In this document: positions 36,816 to 46,429 of the stretch, one piece after another
Numbering within the stretch: position 1 is the stretch's first letter
Layout of the letters: the number at the start of each line of letters is the position of its first letter
Assembly: GCF_025854375.1 (NCBI RefSeq)
Contig: NZ_CP107575.1
Location: forward strand, 2,108,001 to 2,172,000
Direction of reading: 5' to 3'
DNA: 64,000 nucleotides
Source of the DNA: Glutamicibacter sp. JL.03c
GTDB taxonomy: Bacteria; Actinomycetota; Actinomycetes; Actinomycetales; Micrococcaceae
The notes under the pieces: generated by a model
What the model saw: the letters and a program-made list of their open reading frames with translations, nothing else
What the model was told of the DNA's origin: nothing
The model's database searches: none
Translations under genes and position numbers: made by a program

Positions 36816-36865
36816 CAAGGACGGAGCGCGGACCAATTTTGAAATTGGTTCGTGCTCCGCCCTTG
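36816..36865. terminator. Bidirectional terminator between panB and SPOR-like gene
   Basis: A long near-perfect stem of about 23 bp with three G-T or mismatched positions (36816-36838 with 36843-36865), between convergent genes. Confidence 0.8.
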
Positions 36866-36896
36866 TCGCCACGATGCGAGAATGATCTTTCGAGAA

Positions 36897-37091
36897 TTAC
36901 TTTTCGTTCTCCTCGGCTTCGTCCCACGCTTCATTGCGAGCCTGGACTTTGCTCATGGCTGTTTCAGCTTCAGCCGCCGTCTCATAGGGGCCTAACAACT
37001 GCGACCAATCGGACTGGGGTCCCTTTTCCACGCTTTTGGTGGAAACGTTGTACCAGTACTGGCCTTCGCCTGGGGTGCCAGCTGAGCTCAT
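36897..37091 (-). CDS. Small SPOR-like protein (64 aa)
   Basis: A short soluble protein: [31 protein letters not shown] has the spacing of a SPOR-type (peptidoglycan-binding) repeat. It is made of one beta-strand pair and helix followed by an acidic helix. No signal peptide or membrane segment is visible, which is odd for a peptidoglycan binder. A clean GAGGAG lies 7 nt before the ATG, which supports translation. It is divergent from map. I recall similar short proteins next to map in related genera, but the role is unknown. Confidence 0.75.
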   Translation of the reverse strand: MSSAGTPGEGQYWYNVSTKSVEKGPQSDWSQLLGPYETAAEAETAMSKVQARNEAWDEAEENEK

Positions 37092-37211
37092 GGGAAACTC
37101 CTCAATTCGTGGTTGTACTTCCCTCTACACGTTAACCCACCGCGAGAAAAATAGGTGGAACACCACCCTACTTCACGCTCAAAGCCGAGTCTGCCGAAAC
37201 CCGTGGGAAGC

Positions 37212-37224
37212 TAGAATGGGTTCT
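37212..37224 (+). promoter_or_regulatory. -10 element, leaderless start candidate (map)
   Basis: TAGAAT at 37212-37217 is 7 nt before the ATG at 37225; no Shine-Dalgarno sequence. This decides the map start against longer readings. Confidence 0.55.
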
Positions 37225-38100
37225 ATGGCTACAGCTTCAACCGCACCCATCGGCAACCTCACCGCAGGCATCGTTTCTCCCGAACTACTGGTCCCAAAAC
37301 ATATCGAACGTCCTGAGTACGTCGGCAAGAAAGAACCAGCTGAAAGTTCGGCGTCCGAAGTCAAAAGCGCTGAAGTCATCGAGCGCATTCGAGTGGCTTC
37401 CCGGATCGCCGCACAGGCGTTGCAGGAAGTCGGCAAGGCCTGCCAGCCAGGTATCACCACCGATGAGCTAGATCGGCTTGGCCATGAATTCCTCATGGAC
37501 CACAATGCCTACCCATCCACGCTCGGCTATCGTGGCTTCCCTAAATCCCTGTGTTCATCACTGAATGAAGTCATCTGCCATGGCATCCCGGACAGCACGG
37601 TGCTGCAGGATGGCGACATCATCAACATTGATATCACCGCCTTCATCGGCGGCGTCCATGGCGATAACAACGCAACGTTCCTGGTCGGCGATGTCGACGA
37701 GGAATCACGCCTGCTGGTGGAGAGAACCGAGAATTCATTGAAGCGCGCCATCAAGGCCGTCATGCCTGGCCGCGAAATCAACGTGATCGGTCGAAGCATC
37801 GAAACCTACGCAAAGCGTTTCGGCTACGGCGTGGTCAAGGACTTCACCGGCCACGGCGTGGGCGAATCCTTCCATTCGGGCTTGATCATCCCGCATTACG
37901 ATGCGGCACCTGCCTACAACACGCTCATCGAACCGGGAATGGTCTTCACAATCGAACCCATGCTCACCCTGGGGACCATTGAATGGGACATGTGGGCCGA
38001 CGATTGGACGGTCACGACCAAGGACAAGAAGCGCACAGCGCAGTTCGAGCACACCTTGCTGGTCACCGATGACGGCGCGGAGATTCTTACGCTTCCATGA
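37225..38100 (+). CDS. map: Methionine aminopeptidase, type I
   Basis: Removes the initiator Met from new proteins. The start at 37225 gives 291 aa. The reading frame is open for 63 codons upstream, but that part overlaps the SPOR-like gene and is not conserved-looking. The N-terminal extension of about 45 aa is typical of actinobacterial MapB-like enzymes. Metal ligands are seen in [18 protein letters not shown] (two Asp), the GHGVGESFH segment (His), FTIEPML (Glu) and QFEHTLL (Glu). It ends in a strong terminator. Confidence 0.95.
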   Translation: MATASTAPIGNLTAGIVSPELLVPKHIERPEYVGKKEPAESSASEVKSAEVIERIRVASRIAAQALQEVGKACQPGITTDELDRLGHEFLMDHNAYPSTLGYRGFPKSLCSSLNEVICHGIPDSTVLQDGDIINIDITAFIGGVHGDNNATFLVGDVDEESRLLVERTENSLKRAIKAVMPGREINVIGRSIETYAKRFGYGVVKDFTGHGVGESFHSGLIIPHYDAAPAYNTLIEPGMVFTIEPMLTLGTIEWDMWADDWTVTTKDKKRTAQFEHTLLVTDDGAEILTLP

Positions 38101-38115
38101 TCCGGATAGCAAACG

Positions 38116-38161
38116 ATAGGCCGGCAGCCAATCCCTCCAACTGGATCGGCTGCCGGCCTAT
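38116..38161. terminator. Bidirectional terminator between map and nrdR
   Basis: A perfect 14-bp stem (38116-38129 with 38148-38161), extendable by further bases, lies between convergent genes with T-rich flanks. Confidence 0.85.
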
Positions 38162-38180
38162 TTCGTCTTGCGCTTGAAAC

Positions 38181-38669
38181 CTAGTCCGCGGTCAAGGGCC
38201 GCTGGTTGCCCTGCGGCGCGGTGTTGCGGCGCTCGCGCAGCCGCCCAATGGCGCTCTCAAAATCAGTCAGGGACTGGAAATTGTGATACACGCTGGCGAA
38301 CCGCAGGTAAGCGACCTCGTCCAGCCTTGACAACGGCTCCAGAATGGCCAGACCGACCTGGTGTGCCGGGATTTCGGCCGCGCCGGAGGTGCGAACGGCT
38401 TCTTCCACCTCCTGCGCAAGAATAGCAAGGTCGTGGTCGGTGACGGGGCGGCCCTGGCAGGCCTTCCGCACGCCGTTGATAACCTTGTTCCGGGAAAACG
38501 GCTCTACCGCCCCTGACTGCTTGAGAACGCTGAGGCTGGCAGTTTCGGTCGTCGTGAAGCGTCGAGAACAGGCAGTGCACTGGCGACGCCTGCGGATGGA
38601 CACGCCGTCGTCAGCGACTCGGCTGTCGACCACGCGGGAATCAGCATTACGGCAATACGGGCAATTCAC
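38181..38669 (-). CDS. nrdR: Transcriptional repressor NrdR
   Basis: A zinc-ribbon/ATP-cone regulator that represses ribonucleotide reductase operons according to dATP/ATP. The 162-aa protein has four zinc cysteines (Cys3, Cys6, Cys31, Cys34), then an ATP-cone (about 49-139, starting [20 protein letters not shown]). Length is typical. The start has GGAGG 5 nt upstream. It lies 87 nt downstream of hisD on the same strand, and no nrd gene is in the window. Confidence 0.96.
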   Translation of the reverse strand: MNCPYCRNADSRVVDSRVADDGVSIRRRRQCTACSRRFTTTETASLSVLKQSGAVEPFSRNKVINGVRKACQGRPVTDHDLAILAQEVEEAVRTSGAAEIPAHQVGLAILEPLSRLDEVAYLRFASVYHNFQSLTDFESAIGRLRERRNTAPQGNQRPLTAD

Positions 38670-38756
38670 GGCACCTCCATCTGTAGCCTGCGAAGCATTC
38701 TCGATTTTTCACCGTAGACGAGAATCCACTCATGTCACCTACCAGTTTAGCGCCTA

Positions 38757-40106
38757 TTACGCATTTCGCACGGCTACAGCGTCGCCATGCGCTGGCAGGT
38801 CCTCGGCGTTGGCCAGATTAATCACGTGCCCTGCCACATCGCCCAGCGCAGCCTTGTTGTAGTTGATGACCTGGATCGCCTTGAGGAAGGTATTCACGTT
38901 CAAGCCCGAAGCGTGCAAAGCGGTGCCGTTGGTGGGAAGCACGTGGTTCGACCCAGCGCAGTAGTCCCCCAGCGATACCGGAGCATAGGGCCCCACGAAG
39001 ATGGCCCCGGCTGCAGTGATTCGCGTCGAGGTGGCTTCGGGATCCGCGACCATGATTTCGAGGTGCTCCGCCGCATAGGCGTTGCACACCTCGATCCCCT
39101 GATCCAGGTCCTTGACCAAGATGATGGCGGACTGCGTACCGGAGAGGGCCTGGAGAACGCGATCGGAGTGCTTCGTAGCCGCGACCTGCTTCACGAGTTC
39201 TCCACGCACCGAGCGTGCCAGCTGCGCTGAATCGGTGATGAGCACGGCAGCAGCGTTAGCGTCGTGCTCGGCCTGGGAGATCATGTCCGCGGCGACAAAG
39301 CTTGGATCGGCGTTATCATCAGCCAGGATCGCGATTTCGGTGGGGCCGGCTTCAGCGTCGATACCGACAACGCCCTTGACCAGGCGTTTGGCGGTAGCGA
39401 CGAACACATTGCCCGGTCCGGAAATCACGTCGACCGGATCAATCCCGCCGCGCTGGTCATTTTCAACCTCAACGCCGTAGGCGAAGGCGGCCACGGCCTG
39501 GGCCCCGCCCATGGCGTGGACTTCATCGATGCCCAGCAGCTTGGCTGCAGCCAAGATGGTTGGGTGCGGCAATCCGCCGAATTCCTTTTGCGGCGGGCTT
39601 GCCAACGCGAGCGAGGTGACGCCTGCGGCCTGCGCCGGAACGGTATTCATGATGACCGACGATGGGTAGACGGCAAGACCGCCTGGCACGTACAGCCCGA
39701 CACGGCGCACGGCTACCCAACGCTGCGTGACGGTAGCGCCATTAGCGTAGTTCACATGGGTGTCTTGCGGGCGCTGGGCTGCAGCGAAGACCCTGGCGCG
39801 GTCGATGGATTCTTCGAGCGCGAGGCGAACCTGGGGATCCAGTTCCTCCAAGGCCCGGTCCAGCTCATGCTGTGGCACCCGTGTGTGGTCCAGATCAACA
39901 TGATCGAATCGCTTGGCAAGATCCGTGAGGGTCTGCATGCCGCGCGCGCGGACCTCGTCGATGATCGCTTGCACGGTCTCCGTCGCGGTCTGCGTATTCA
40001 TCTCAGGGCGAGGCAGATGGGCCTTGAGCTGTGCGTAGCTCAGGGATTCATTGCGCCAATCGATGGTCGCGAGGTCTGAAAATTCGATATCTGGAATAGT
40101 GCTCAC
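38757..40106 (-). CDS. hisD: Histidinol dehydrogenase
   Basis: Last enzyme of histidine synthesis: it oxidises histidinol to histidine in two NAD-dependent steps. The 449-aa protein has the conserved VPGGLAVYPSSVIMNTVPAQ start of its nucleotide region, GPGNVFVATAKR, EAGPTEIAI, QAEHDANAAAVL with zinc-ligand residues, and GDYCAGSNHVLPT. It starts with GTG with TAAACT 6 nt upstream (40118-40113) and no usable ribosome site, so it is probably leaderless. The other his genes are not here. Confidence 0.96.
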   Translation of the reverse strand: MSTIPDIEFSDLATIDWRNESLSYAQLKAHLPRPEMNTQTATETVQAIIDEVRARGMQTLTDLAKRFDHVDLDHTRVPQHELDRALEELDPQVRLALEESIDRARVFAAAQRPQDTHVNYANGATVTQRWVAVRRVGLYVPGGLAVYPSSVIMNTVPAQAAGVTSLALASPPQKEFGGLPHPTILAAAKLLGIDEVHAMGGAQAVAAFAYGVEVENDQRGGIDPVDVISGPGNVFVATAKRLVKGVVGIDAEAGPTEIAILADDNADPSFVAADMISQAEHDANAAAVLITDSAQLARSVRGELVKQVAATKHSDRVLQALSGTQSAIILVKDLDQGIEVCNAYAAEHLEIMVADPEATSTRITAAGAIFVGPYAPVSLGDYCAGSNHVLPTNGTALHASGLNVNTFLKAIQVINYNKAALGDVAGHVINLANAEDLPAHGDAVAVRNA

Positions 40107-40127
40107 CCACCTAGTTTAACGCCGAAA

Positions 40128-40161
40128 ACCGGGTGGGGTTTTATTGATTACCTCACCCGGT
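40128..40161 (-). terminator. Terminator of dnaE
   Basis: An 11-bp stem with one G-T pair (40128-40138 with 40151-40161) is followed on the minus strand by TTTT. It separates dnaE from hisD. Confidence 0.7.
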
Positions 40162-40217
40162 CATTCAAGCCGCTTTGATGGGTGGAAAGCACCCGTCCCG
40201 CCAGATAATTTCGGTTA

Positions 40218-43200
40218 CTACACGTCCAAGCAATGTGGACCGAGCAGGACTTTAAGGTCGCCAAAGAGCGCCGGGTTCGGATTCACCCGGAAGTTCATTC
40301 CCAAGCGCATCAACGATGTCCCCCGGCTGCCCGTGAGCTTGACGCGCACTTCGGTATTTCCGCGGTGGGTCCGCAAGACGTCGCCGAGTTGCTGGACAAG
40401 CGTTTCCGTAGCCTTGTGCGTCGGGATGCCAATCACGACAGGCCCACCGTTGGCGTCCTCTGAAATTTCCGGGATCATCATTTCCTGGGCGTTCAAGGTA
40501 ATTGAACCGTCGTCGCGTCGCTGGACGCGTCCCTTGATCACCACAATGAGGTCGTCAGCCAGGATTTCAGCAATTGGCTGATACGCCTGGCCAAAGAACA
40601 TGACTTCCATGGAACCGGAAAGATCCTCGATTTCACACCGCGCATACGGATTGCCGCTCTTCTTGGCGATACGACGCTGCAGACCCGAAATCATGCCGGC
40701 GATTGAAATGATGTGCCCATCCTGAGGGCCATCATCGGAGAGCACATGCGTCACGGGCATGTCAGCATACTGATCCAGGGCGGAGCCCAGGCCCTGCAAC
40801 GGGTGATCGGAAACATACAAACCCAGCATGTCGCGTTCGTAAGCGAGCTTTTCCTTCTTATCCCAGTCAGGCAAGTCGGGAATCGCGATATTCATGGATT
40901 CCGAGGCTTGCTCGGAGCCGAGCGCGCTGAAGAGATCGAACTGGTTGGCCGCCTCGTTGCGCTTGACCTGGATGACCGAGTCAACTGCTTCTTCGTGGAT
41001 CGCCACCAGCGCGCGGCGCGGGTGCTTCAAGGAGTCGAAGGCGCCGGCTTTGATCAGTGATTCAATGGTTCGCTTGTTGCAAACCACGGCAGGGACCTTG
41101 CCCAGGAAGTCGCTGAAGTCATTGTAGTGGCCCTTTTCCTGACGGGCTTCGACGATGCCCGCCACCGCGTTGGTACCGACGTTGCGAATCGCGCCCATGC
41201 CAAAGCGGATGTCCTTGCCCACGGGAGTGAAGTTCAGGGCGGATTCATTCACATCCGGCGGAAGCACGGTGATGCCGATATGGCGGCACTCATTGAGGTA
41301 GAGAGCCAGCTTGTCCTTGTCGTCGCCCACAGAGGTCAACAGCGCTGCCATATATTCTGCCGGGTAGTGGGCCTTCAAATAGGCGGTCCAGTAGGAGACG
41401 ACGCCATATGCTGCCGAGTGGGCTTTGTTGAACGCGTAGTCGGAGAACGGCAGCAGGATATCCCACAACGTCTGCACTGCAGCGTCGGAGTATCCGTTGT
41501 CGTTCATGCCCTGTTTGAAGCCAGCGAACTGCTTATCCAGCTCGGCTTTCTTCTTCTTGCCCATGGCTCGGCGCAAGATATCCGCTTGGCCCAGCGAGTA
41601 GCCAGCAAGCTTCTGGGCGATTGCCATGACCTGCTCTTGGTACACGATCAAGCCATACGTACCTCCGAGGATTTCAGCCAGCGGCTCCTCGAGCTCAGGG
41701 TGGATCGGGGTTACTTCCTGCAGCCCAGTTTTGCGCAACGCGTAGTTGGTGTGCGAGTTCGCGCCCATTGGACCTGGACGGTACAGCGCGATCACTGCGG
41801 AGATGTCTTCGAAGTTATCCGGGCGCATCATTTTCAGCAATGAGCGCATCGGACCCCCATCGAGCTGGAACACGCCGAGCGTATCGCCGCGAGCCAGCAG
41901 GTTATAGGCTTCCGGGTCCTCGATGGTCAGGGTTTCGAGATCGATCTCATCACCGGTGTTGTACCGGATATTCTCCAAAGCATCGGAGATGATGGTGAGG
42001 TTTCGGAGCCCCAAGAAGTCCATCTTGATCAACCCCAAGCCTTCGCAGGTCGGGTAATCGAACTGGGTAATGACCTGGCCGTCCTGGATGCGGCGCATAA
42101 TCGGCACGACATCGATAATCGGGTCCGAACTCATGATGACGCCCGCAGCGTGCACGCCCCACTGGCGCTTCAGGCCTTCCAGGCCCTTGGCGGTTTCGAA
42201 TACGCGGGCTGCTTCCGGGTCATTGGCGACCAGGTTGCGGAAATCCCCGGCTTCTGAGTATCGCTTGGAGTCAGGGTTATCGATGTCATTGAGCGGGATG
42301 TCCTTGGCCATCACCGCTGGCGGCAGTGCCTTGGTCAGCGTTTCACCCATGCTGAAGGGGTACCCGAGCACACGCGACGAGTCCTTCAGCGCCTGCTTGG
42401 TCTTGATCGAACCGTAAGTCACGATCATGGACACGCGCTCATCGCCGTACTTTTCAGTCACGTACTTGATGACCTCGGAACGGCGGCGATCATCGAAGTC
42501 GACATCGAAGTCGGGCATGGAAACGCGTTCCGGGTTCAAGAAGCGCTCGAAGATCAGGCCGTGCCTGAGCGGATCCAAGTCGGTGATGCGCATCGCGTAG
42601 GCGACCATGGAACCTGCACCGGAGCCACGGCCAGGGCCTACACGGATCCCGTGGTCCTTGGACCAGTTGATGAAGTCGGCCACCACGAGGAAGTAGCCGG
42701 GGAAGCCCATCTTGATGATGACGTCGAGCTCGTAGTCTGCCTGCTTGCGCGATTCCTCCGGAATGCCGTCGGGGTACCGATAGTGAAGCCCCTTGTCGAC
42801 TTCCTTGATTAGCCAGCTGGTTTCGTCTTCCCCTGGCGGGCAGGGGAATTTCGGCATGTAGTTGGCGTTGGTGTCGAAGGAGACCTCGACACGGTCAGCG
42901 ATGGCCAAGGTGTTATCGCAGGCTTCAGGGAATTCCTTGAACAGTTCGCGCATTTCGCGGGCGCTCTTGAGGTAGTACCCGGTACCGGAGAAAGCGAAAC
43001 GGCTGCCGCCCTGATCATAGGTCGGTTCATCGAGAGTGGAACCCGAGTTGATCGCCAGCAAAGCCTCGTGCGCCTTCGCATCGGCTTCGTGGGTGTAGTG
43101 GAGGTCGTTGGTGGCGACCAGAGGAATGTTCAGTTCCTTGGCGAGCCGGAGCAGGTCCTTGGTGATCCGCCGTTCGATCTCCAGGCCGTGATCCATGATC

Positions 43201-43781
43201 TCGCAGAAGTAGTTTTCCTTGCCGAACAGATCCTGGAGTTCAGCGGCGGCTGCCTTGGCCGCGTCGTATTGTCCCAGTCGCAGCTTGGTCTGCACTTCGC
43301 CGGATGGGCAACCAGTCGTAGCGATAATGCCTTCATGATGCTCGTTGAGCAGCTCGCGATCCCAGCGGGGGTACTTGCCGAACACAGAGTCCAGCGAAGC
43401 GCGCGATGAACCCTTGAATAAGTTGTTCATGCCCACGTTGTTGTAGGACAGCAGCGTCATGTGGTTGTAGAGGCCACCGCCGGAGACGTCGTCGCCCTTC
43501 TGCGATTCGTCGGTTCGCCACTTCACACGGGTCTTGTCATCGCGGGCTGTGCCTGGTGTGACATAGGCTTCGACGCCGATGATGGGTTTCACCCCAGCAC
43601 CGGTTGCCTGCCGCCAGAAGTCGAAGGCGCCGAAAAGATAACCGTGGTCGGTGATCGCCAAGGCCTCCATGCCCTGGCGATTGGCCTCGGCAAATAGCTC
43701 ACCGAGGCGCGCAGCACCGTCCAGCATGGAATATTCGGTGTGGGTATGAAGATGAACGAATCCGTCGCGTGTAGCACTCAC
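40218..43781 (-). CDS. dnaE: DNA polymerase III alpha subunit
   Basis: The replicative polymerase subunit (1187 aa). It opens with a PHP domain (HLHTHTEYSMLDG near 10-22), which in actinobacteria can proofread. The C-family polymerase core carries the catalytic Asp motif PDFDVDFDDRR near residue 422, then a helix-hairpin-helix region, an OB fold and a C-terminal tail. Length is normal for the main DnaE1. It starts with GTG, with TAGACT 6 nt upstream (43793-43788) and no ribosome-binding site, so it looks leaderless. It is 97 nt downstream of rluD on the same strand. Confidence 0.97.
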   Translation of the reverse strand: MSATRDGFVHLHTHTEYSMLDGAARLGELFAEANRQGMEALAITDHGYLFGAFDFWRQATGAGVKPIIGVEAYVTPGTARDDKTRVKWRTDESQKGDDVSGGGLYNHMTLLSYNNVGMNNLFKGSSRASLDSVFGKYPRWDRELLNEHHEGIIATTGCPSGEVQTKLRLGQYDAAKAAAAELQDLFGKENYFCEIMDHGLEIERRITKDLLRLAKELNIPLVATNDLHYTHEADAKAHEALLAINSGSTLDEPTYDQGGSRFAFSGTGYYLKSAREMRELFKEFPEACDNTLAIADRVEVSFDTNANYMPKFPCPPGEDETSWLIKEVDKGLHYRYPDGIPEESRKQADYELDVIIKMGFPGYFLVVADFINWSKDHGIRVGPGRGSGAGSMVAYAMRITDLDPLRHGLIFERFLNPERVSMPDFDVDFDDRRRSEVIKYVTEKYGDERVSMIVTYGSIKTKQALKDSSRVLGYPFSMGETLTKALPPAVMAKDIPLNDIDNPDSKRYSEAGDFRNLVANDPEAARVFETAKGLEGLKRQWGVHAAGVIMSSDPIIDVVPIMRRIQDGQVITQFDYPTCEGLGLIKMDFLGLRNLTIISDALENIRYNTGDEIDLETLTIEDPEAYNLLARGDTLGVFQLDGGPMRSLLKMMRPDNFEDISAVIALYRPGPMGANSHTNYALRKTGLQEVTPIHPELEEPLAEILGGTYGLIVYQEQVMAIAQKLAGYSLGQADILRRAMGKKKKAELDKQFAGFKQGMNDNGYSDAAVQTLWDILLPFSDYAFNKAHSAAYGVVSYWTAYLKAHYPAEYMAALLTSVGDDKDKLALYLNECRHIGITVLPPDVNESALNFTPVGKDIRFGMGAIRNVGTNAVAGIVEARQEKGHYNDFSDFLGKVPAVVCNKRTIESLIKAGAFDSLKHPRRALVAIHEEAVDSVIQVKRNEAANQFDLFSALGSEQASESMNIAIPDLPDWDKKEKLAYERDMLGLYVSDHPLQGLGSALDQYADMPVTHVLSDDGPQDGHIISIAGMISGLQRRIAKKSGNPYARCEIEDLSGSMEVMFFGQAYQPIAEILADDLIVVIKGRVQRRDDGSITLNAQEMMIPEISEDANGGPVVIGIPTHKATETLVQQLGDVLRTHRGNTEVRVKLTGSRGTSLMRLGMNFRVNPNPALFGDLKVLLGPHCLDV

Positions 43782-43878
43782 CCAACCAGTCTAACGATTC
43801 GCAAGCCTGGTTGAGTTCACCCTTGGCGGGGCGTGGGATGTGGTTATTCCGACAGCCCGCTCCCCGGCACACTGCGCC

Positions 43879-44823
43879 CTAGTAGTCGCCGTGGCGCAGG
43901 AGCTCGACGGCACCTTCCAGGTCTGCCGGGTAATCACTTTCATATTCCACCCATTGCCCGGAGACCGGATGGCTGAAGCCCAGCTTTTTGGCATGAAGCC
44001 ACTGGCGGGTCAGCCCGAGGGCCGCTCCGAGTTTCGGATCCGCGCCGTAGGTCTGGTCTCCAGCGCAAGGATGCCCGAAGGCCGAGAAATGAACACGAAT
44101 CTGATGGGTTCGGCCAGTCTCAAGGTGCACCTCGACCAATGACGCCCGGCCAAAGGCCTCGATCACCTTGTAGTGTGTCACCGATTGGCGTCCGCCTTCG
44201 AGAACTGCGAATTTCCAGTCATGCCCCGGGTGACGTCCGATGGGAGCGTCAATCGTCCCTTCCAATGGATCAGGCAATCCCTGGACGACAGCGTGATAGA
44301 TCTTCTTGGGTGTGCGTTCCTTGAAGGCCCACTTCAATGCGGTGTAGGCCCGCTCGGTTTTCGCAACGACCATGAGACCGCTGGTGCCCACGTCCAGGCG
44401 GTGGACAATGCCTTGGCGTTCGGCGGCGCCAGAGGTGGAGATGTTATATCCTTCAGCCATCAGGGCGCCGACGACAGTCGGACCGACCCATCCGGGAGAC
44501 GGGTGAGCGGCGACGCCAACCGGTTTGTCGATGACCACGTAGTCATCGTCGTCGGCGATGATCTTCAGCTCTTCCACTTTCTCAACCTTAATTTCTAATG
44601 GGTCCCGTTGTGGCGGAATCGTGACATGCAGGCGATCGCCAGCTTTGAGCTTCAAGGATTTTGCGATGGTTCGCTCATTGACTTGAACGTGCGATTCCTT
44701 GCACAGGCTTGAGGCCAGAGTTCTGGGGATGTCCAGATTCCGCGCAAGATAGGCATCGAGTCGAGAGCCAGCATCGGCAGGTTCAACGACGAATTCGTGG
44801 ATAGCGGTTTCGCCGGAAATCAC
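43879..44823 (-). CDS. rluD: 23S rRNA pseudouridine synthase, RluD family
   Basis: An RNA pseudouridine synthase (314 aa) with an N-terminal S4 domain (about 15-75, SRLDAYLARNLDIPRT) and the catalytic domain holding the Asp in IVHRLDVGTSGLMVVAK. HRIRVH-like HQIRVHFSAFGHPCAGD is near the end. The start is the GTG at 44823, which shares GTGA with the stop of lspA (4-nt overlap); an upstream ATG would place the first 38 codons inside lspA. Linked to lspA in many bacteria. Confidence 0.93.
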   Translation of the reverse strand: MISGETAIHEFVVEPADAGSRLDAYLARNLDIPRTLASSLCKESHVQVNERTIAKSLKLKAGDRLHVTIPPQRDPLEIKVEKVEELKIIADDDDYVVIDKPVGVAAHPSPGWVGPTVVGALMAEGYNISTSGAAERQGIVHRLDVGTSGLMVVAKTERAYTALKWAFKERTPKKIYHAVVQGLPDPLEGTIDAPIGRHPGHDWKFAVLEGGRQSVTHYKVIEAFGRASLVEVHLETGRTHQIRVHFSAFGHPCAGDQTYGADPKLGAALGLTRQWLHAKKLGFSHPVSGQWVEYESDYPADLEGAVELLRHGDY

Positions 44824-45389
44824 TTCTTGGATTCCGTTTCGTCCTCGCCCGCGTTTTTCTTTGCAGGAGCGTCGCCAATCGTGCCGTCGAGATTGCGTCC
44901 TCGAATCAACATGTAGGCCACGGCGATCATCGAGCAAACAATAAATGAATCGGCGACATTGAAGATCGCAAAGTGCGTAACCGAAAACATGTCCACGACA
45001 TGCCCGAATCCGAAAGCCGGTTCGCGGAAGATCCGGTCGCCGAGATTTCCAAGTACCCCGCCGAGCAGGCAGCCAAGCGCAATCGCCCAGCTGCGCACCA
45101 ATACTTTGCGAGCCAAGAGGTAAATCACGAATACGGCCACTGCAGCCTGAAGGAGCGCGAAGATGATAGTGAAGTCTTCACCGATCGAGAATGCCGCTCC
45201 GGGATTCAGGATGTAATGGATGTTGAAGATCCCGGGGATGACTTCAACCGACTGTCCAAGTCGCATGTTCCGTTCCACCAAAATCTTCACGATCTGGTCG
45301 ATGACCAAAGCGATCAGTGCAATAACCAGGCCGATGCCCAGAAATTTTTTCGGCGATGGGGACTTACCCCCAGTTTGAACTGCGTCCAC
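44820..45389 (-). CDS. lspA: Lipoprotein signal peptidase (signal peptidase II)
   Basis: A membrane aspartic protease that cleaves prolipoprotein signal peptides. The 189-aa protein has four hydrophobic helices and the two catalytic Asp motifs GNLGDR and FNVADSFI. NIHYILNPGAAFSI matches the conserved N-x-G-x-x-x-x-x region. A charged C-terminal tail of about 35 aa is longer than in E. coli. The start is GTG. It overlaps rluD by 4 nt. Confidence 0.95.
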   Translation of the reverse strand: MDAVQTGGKSPSPKKFLGIGLVIALIALVIDQIVKILVERNMRLGQSVEVIPGIFNIHYILNPGAAFSIGEDFTIIFALLQAAVAVFVIYLLARKVLVRSWAIALGCLLGGVLGNLGDRIFREPAFGFGHVVDMFSVTHFAIFNVADSFIVCSMIAVAYMLIRGRNLDGTIGDAPAKKNAGEDETESKK

Positions 45390-45417
45390 AGTGATACCTA
45401 TTAGTTCCTCTTAAACG

Positions 45418-45458
45418 TCAACGGTGGTGCGCGGAAAAAATCCGTGCACCACCGTTGA
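45418..45458 (-). terminator. Terminator of divIVA
   Basis: An 18-bp stem with one mismatch (45418-45435 with 45441-45458) and A/T loop, 40 nt after the divIVA stop. Confidence 0.75.
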
Positions 45459-45498
45459 TCTTACTAGAAAGCCAGATCAGGTTATTACCTGTCAGCGA

Positions 45499-46254
45499 TT
45501 AGTTCGACTTGCTTGCGTCTGCGTCGATCGAGCCTTGGGACTCGAGGTCGCGCAGCTGGCCTTCAATGTAGGTCTTCAGGCGAGCACGGTAATCGCGCTC
45601 GAATCCACGTAGCTGCTCAAGCTTGCGCTCAAGTACAGACTTCTGCTGCTCAAGTGCCGACAAGGTCTTGCGGCTCTTTTCTTCAGCTGAGGTAACCAGC
45701 GAGTTCGCCTCGGTCTTTGCTTCCGAGATGATCTTGTCGCGCTGCTCGACACCGGCGGCAACGTACTCGTCGTGCAAACGCTGAGCCATCGACAGCACGT
45801 TGGCTGCGGACTCTGCGGATTCGGTACGTGGCGCTGCAGCAGGAGCGGCTGGTGCAGCCTGGGCTGCTGGAGCAGCGGCGGCAGCAGGAGCTGCTGCAGG
45901 CTTCTCGGTAGCAGCTGGCTTTGCTTCGGCCTTTTTCTCCTCGGCTGGCTTTGGAGCTGGAGTTGCAGCCTTGGTTGGCTCGGCTGGCTTAGCCTCGGCC
46001 TTCTTCTCCTCAGCTGGCTTTGCAGCTGGAGCAGCCGAAACAGGTGCAGGTACTGCCTGCTCCTTCGATACCGAACCGGCATCCTCACCAAGTTCGGCAA
46101 GTCGACTACGAAGAGCCTCGTTCTCACCGGTCAGGCGACGCAGCTCCACCACGATCTCGTCGAGGAAGTCATCTACCTCGTCTTGGTCGTAGCCTTCACG
46201 GAACTTGGTCGGCTGAAACCGCTTATTGACTACGTCTTCTGGCGTCAAAGCCAT
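45499..46254 (-). CDS. divIVA: DivIVA/Wag31 polar growth and division protein
   Basis: A membrane-curvature-sensing coiled-coil protein that marks the poles and septum and organises cell wall growth in actinobacteria. The 251-aa protein has the N-terminal DivIVA domain (LTPEDVVNKRFQPTKFREGYDQDEVDDFLDEI, read over 3-34), a short coiled coil, and a central low-complexity Ala/Pro/Glu/Lys region (about 75-150). The C-terminal coiled coil runs from about 160 to 245. The start has GAGG 8 nt upstream. A strong terminator follows, so the cell division unit ends here. Confidence 0.94.
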   Translation of the reverse strand: MALTPEDVVNKRFQPTKFREGYDQDEVDDFLDEIVVELRRLTGENEALRSRLAELGEDAGSVSKEQAVPAPVSAAPAAKPAEEKKAEAKPAEPTKAATPAPKPAEEKKAEAKPAATEKPAAAPAAAAAPAAQAAPAAPAAAPRTESAESAANVLSMAQRLHDEYVAAGVEQRDKIISEAKTEANSLVTSAEEKSRKTLSALEQQKSVLERKLEQLRGFERDYRARLKTYIEGQLRDLESQGSIDADASKSN

Positions 46255-46429
46255 TGGGTCACCTCAATACTGGGATCATTTCCGCACGACCATGTCATGC
46301 CTTGCGAAACACTTACCGTTGTTGTCAGTGTCGCGACCGGTGAAGTCGGAGCACCATTTCCTAAAGGATATAACGATTTGGACACTAAATACGAAATCGA
46401 GCTTACGCCCGTGTCTCATATTCTTTGAA

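Noticed and set aside
37036-37224. 63-codon extension of map
   Set aside because: It overlaps the SPOR-like gene, and a TAGAAT element 7 nt before the internal ATG marks the real start.
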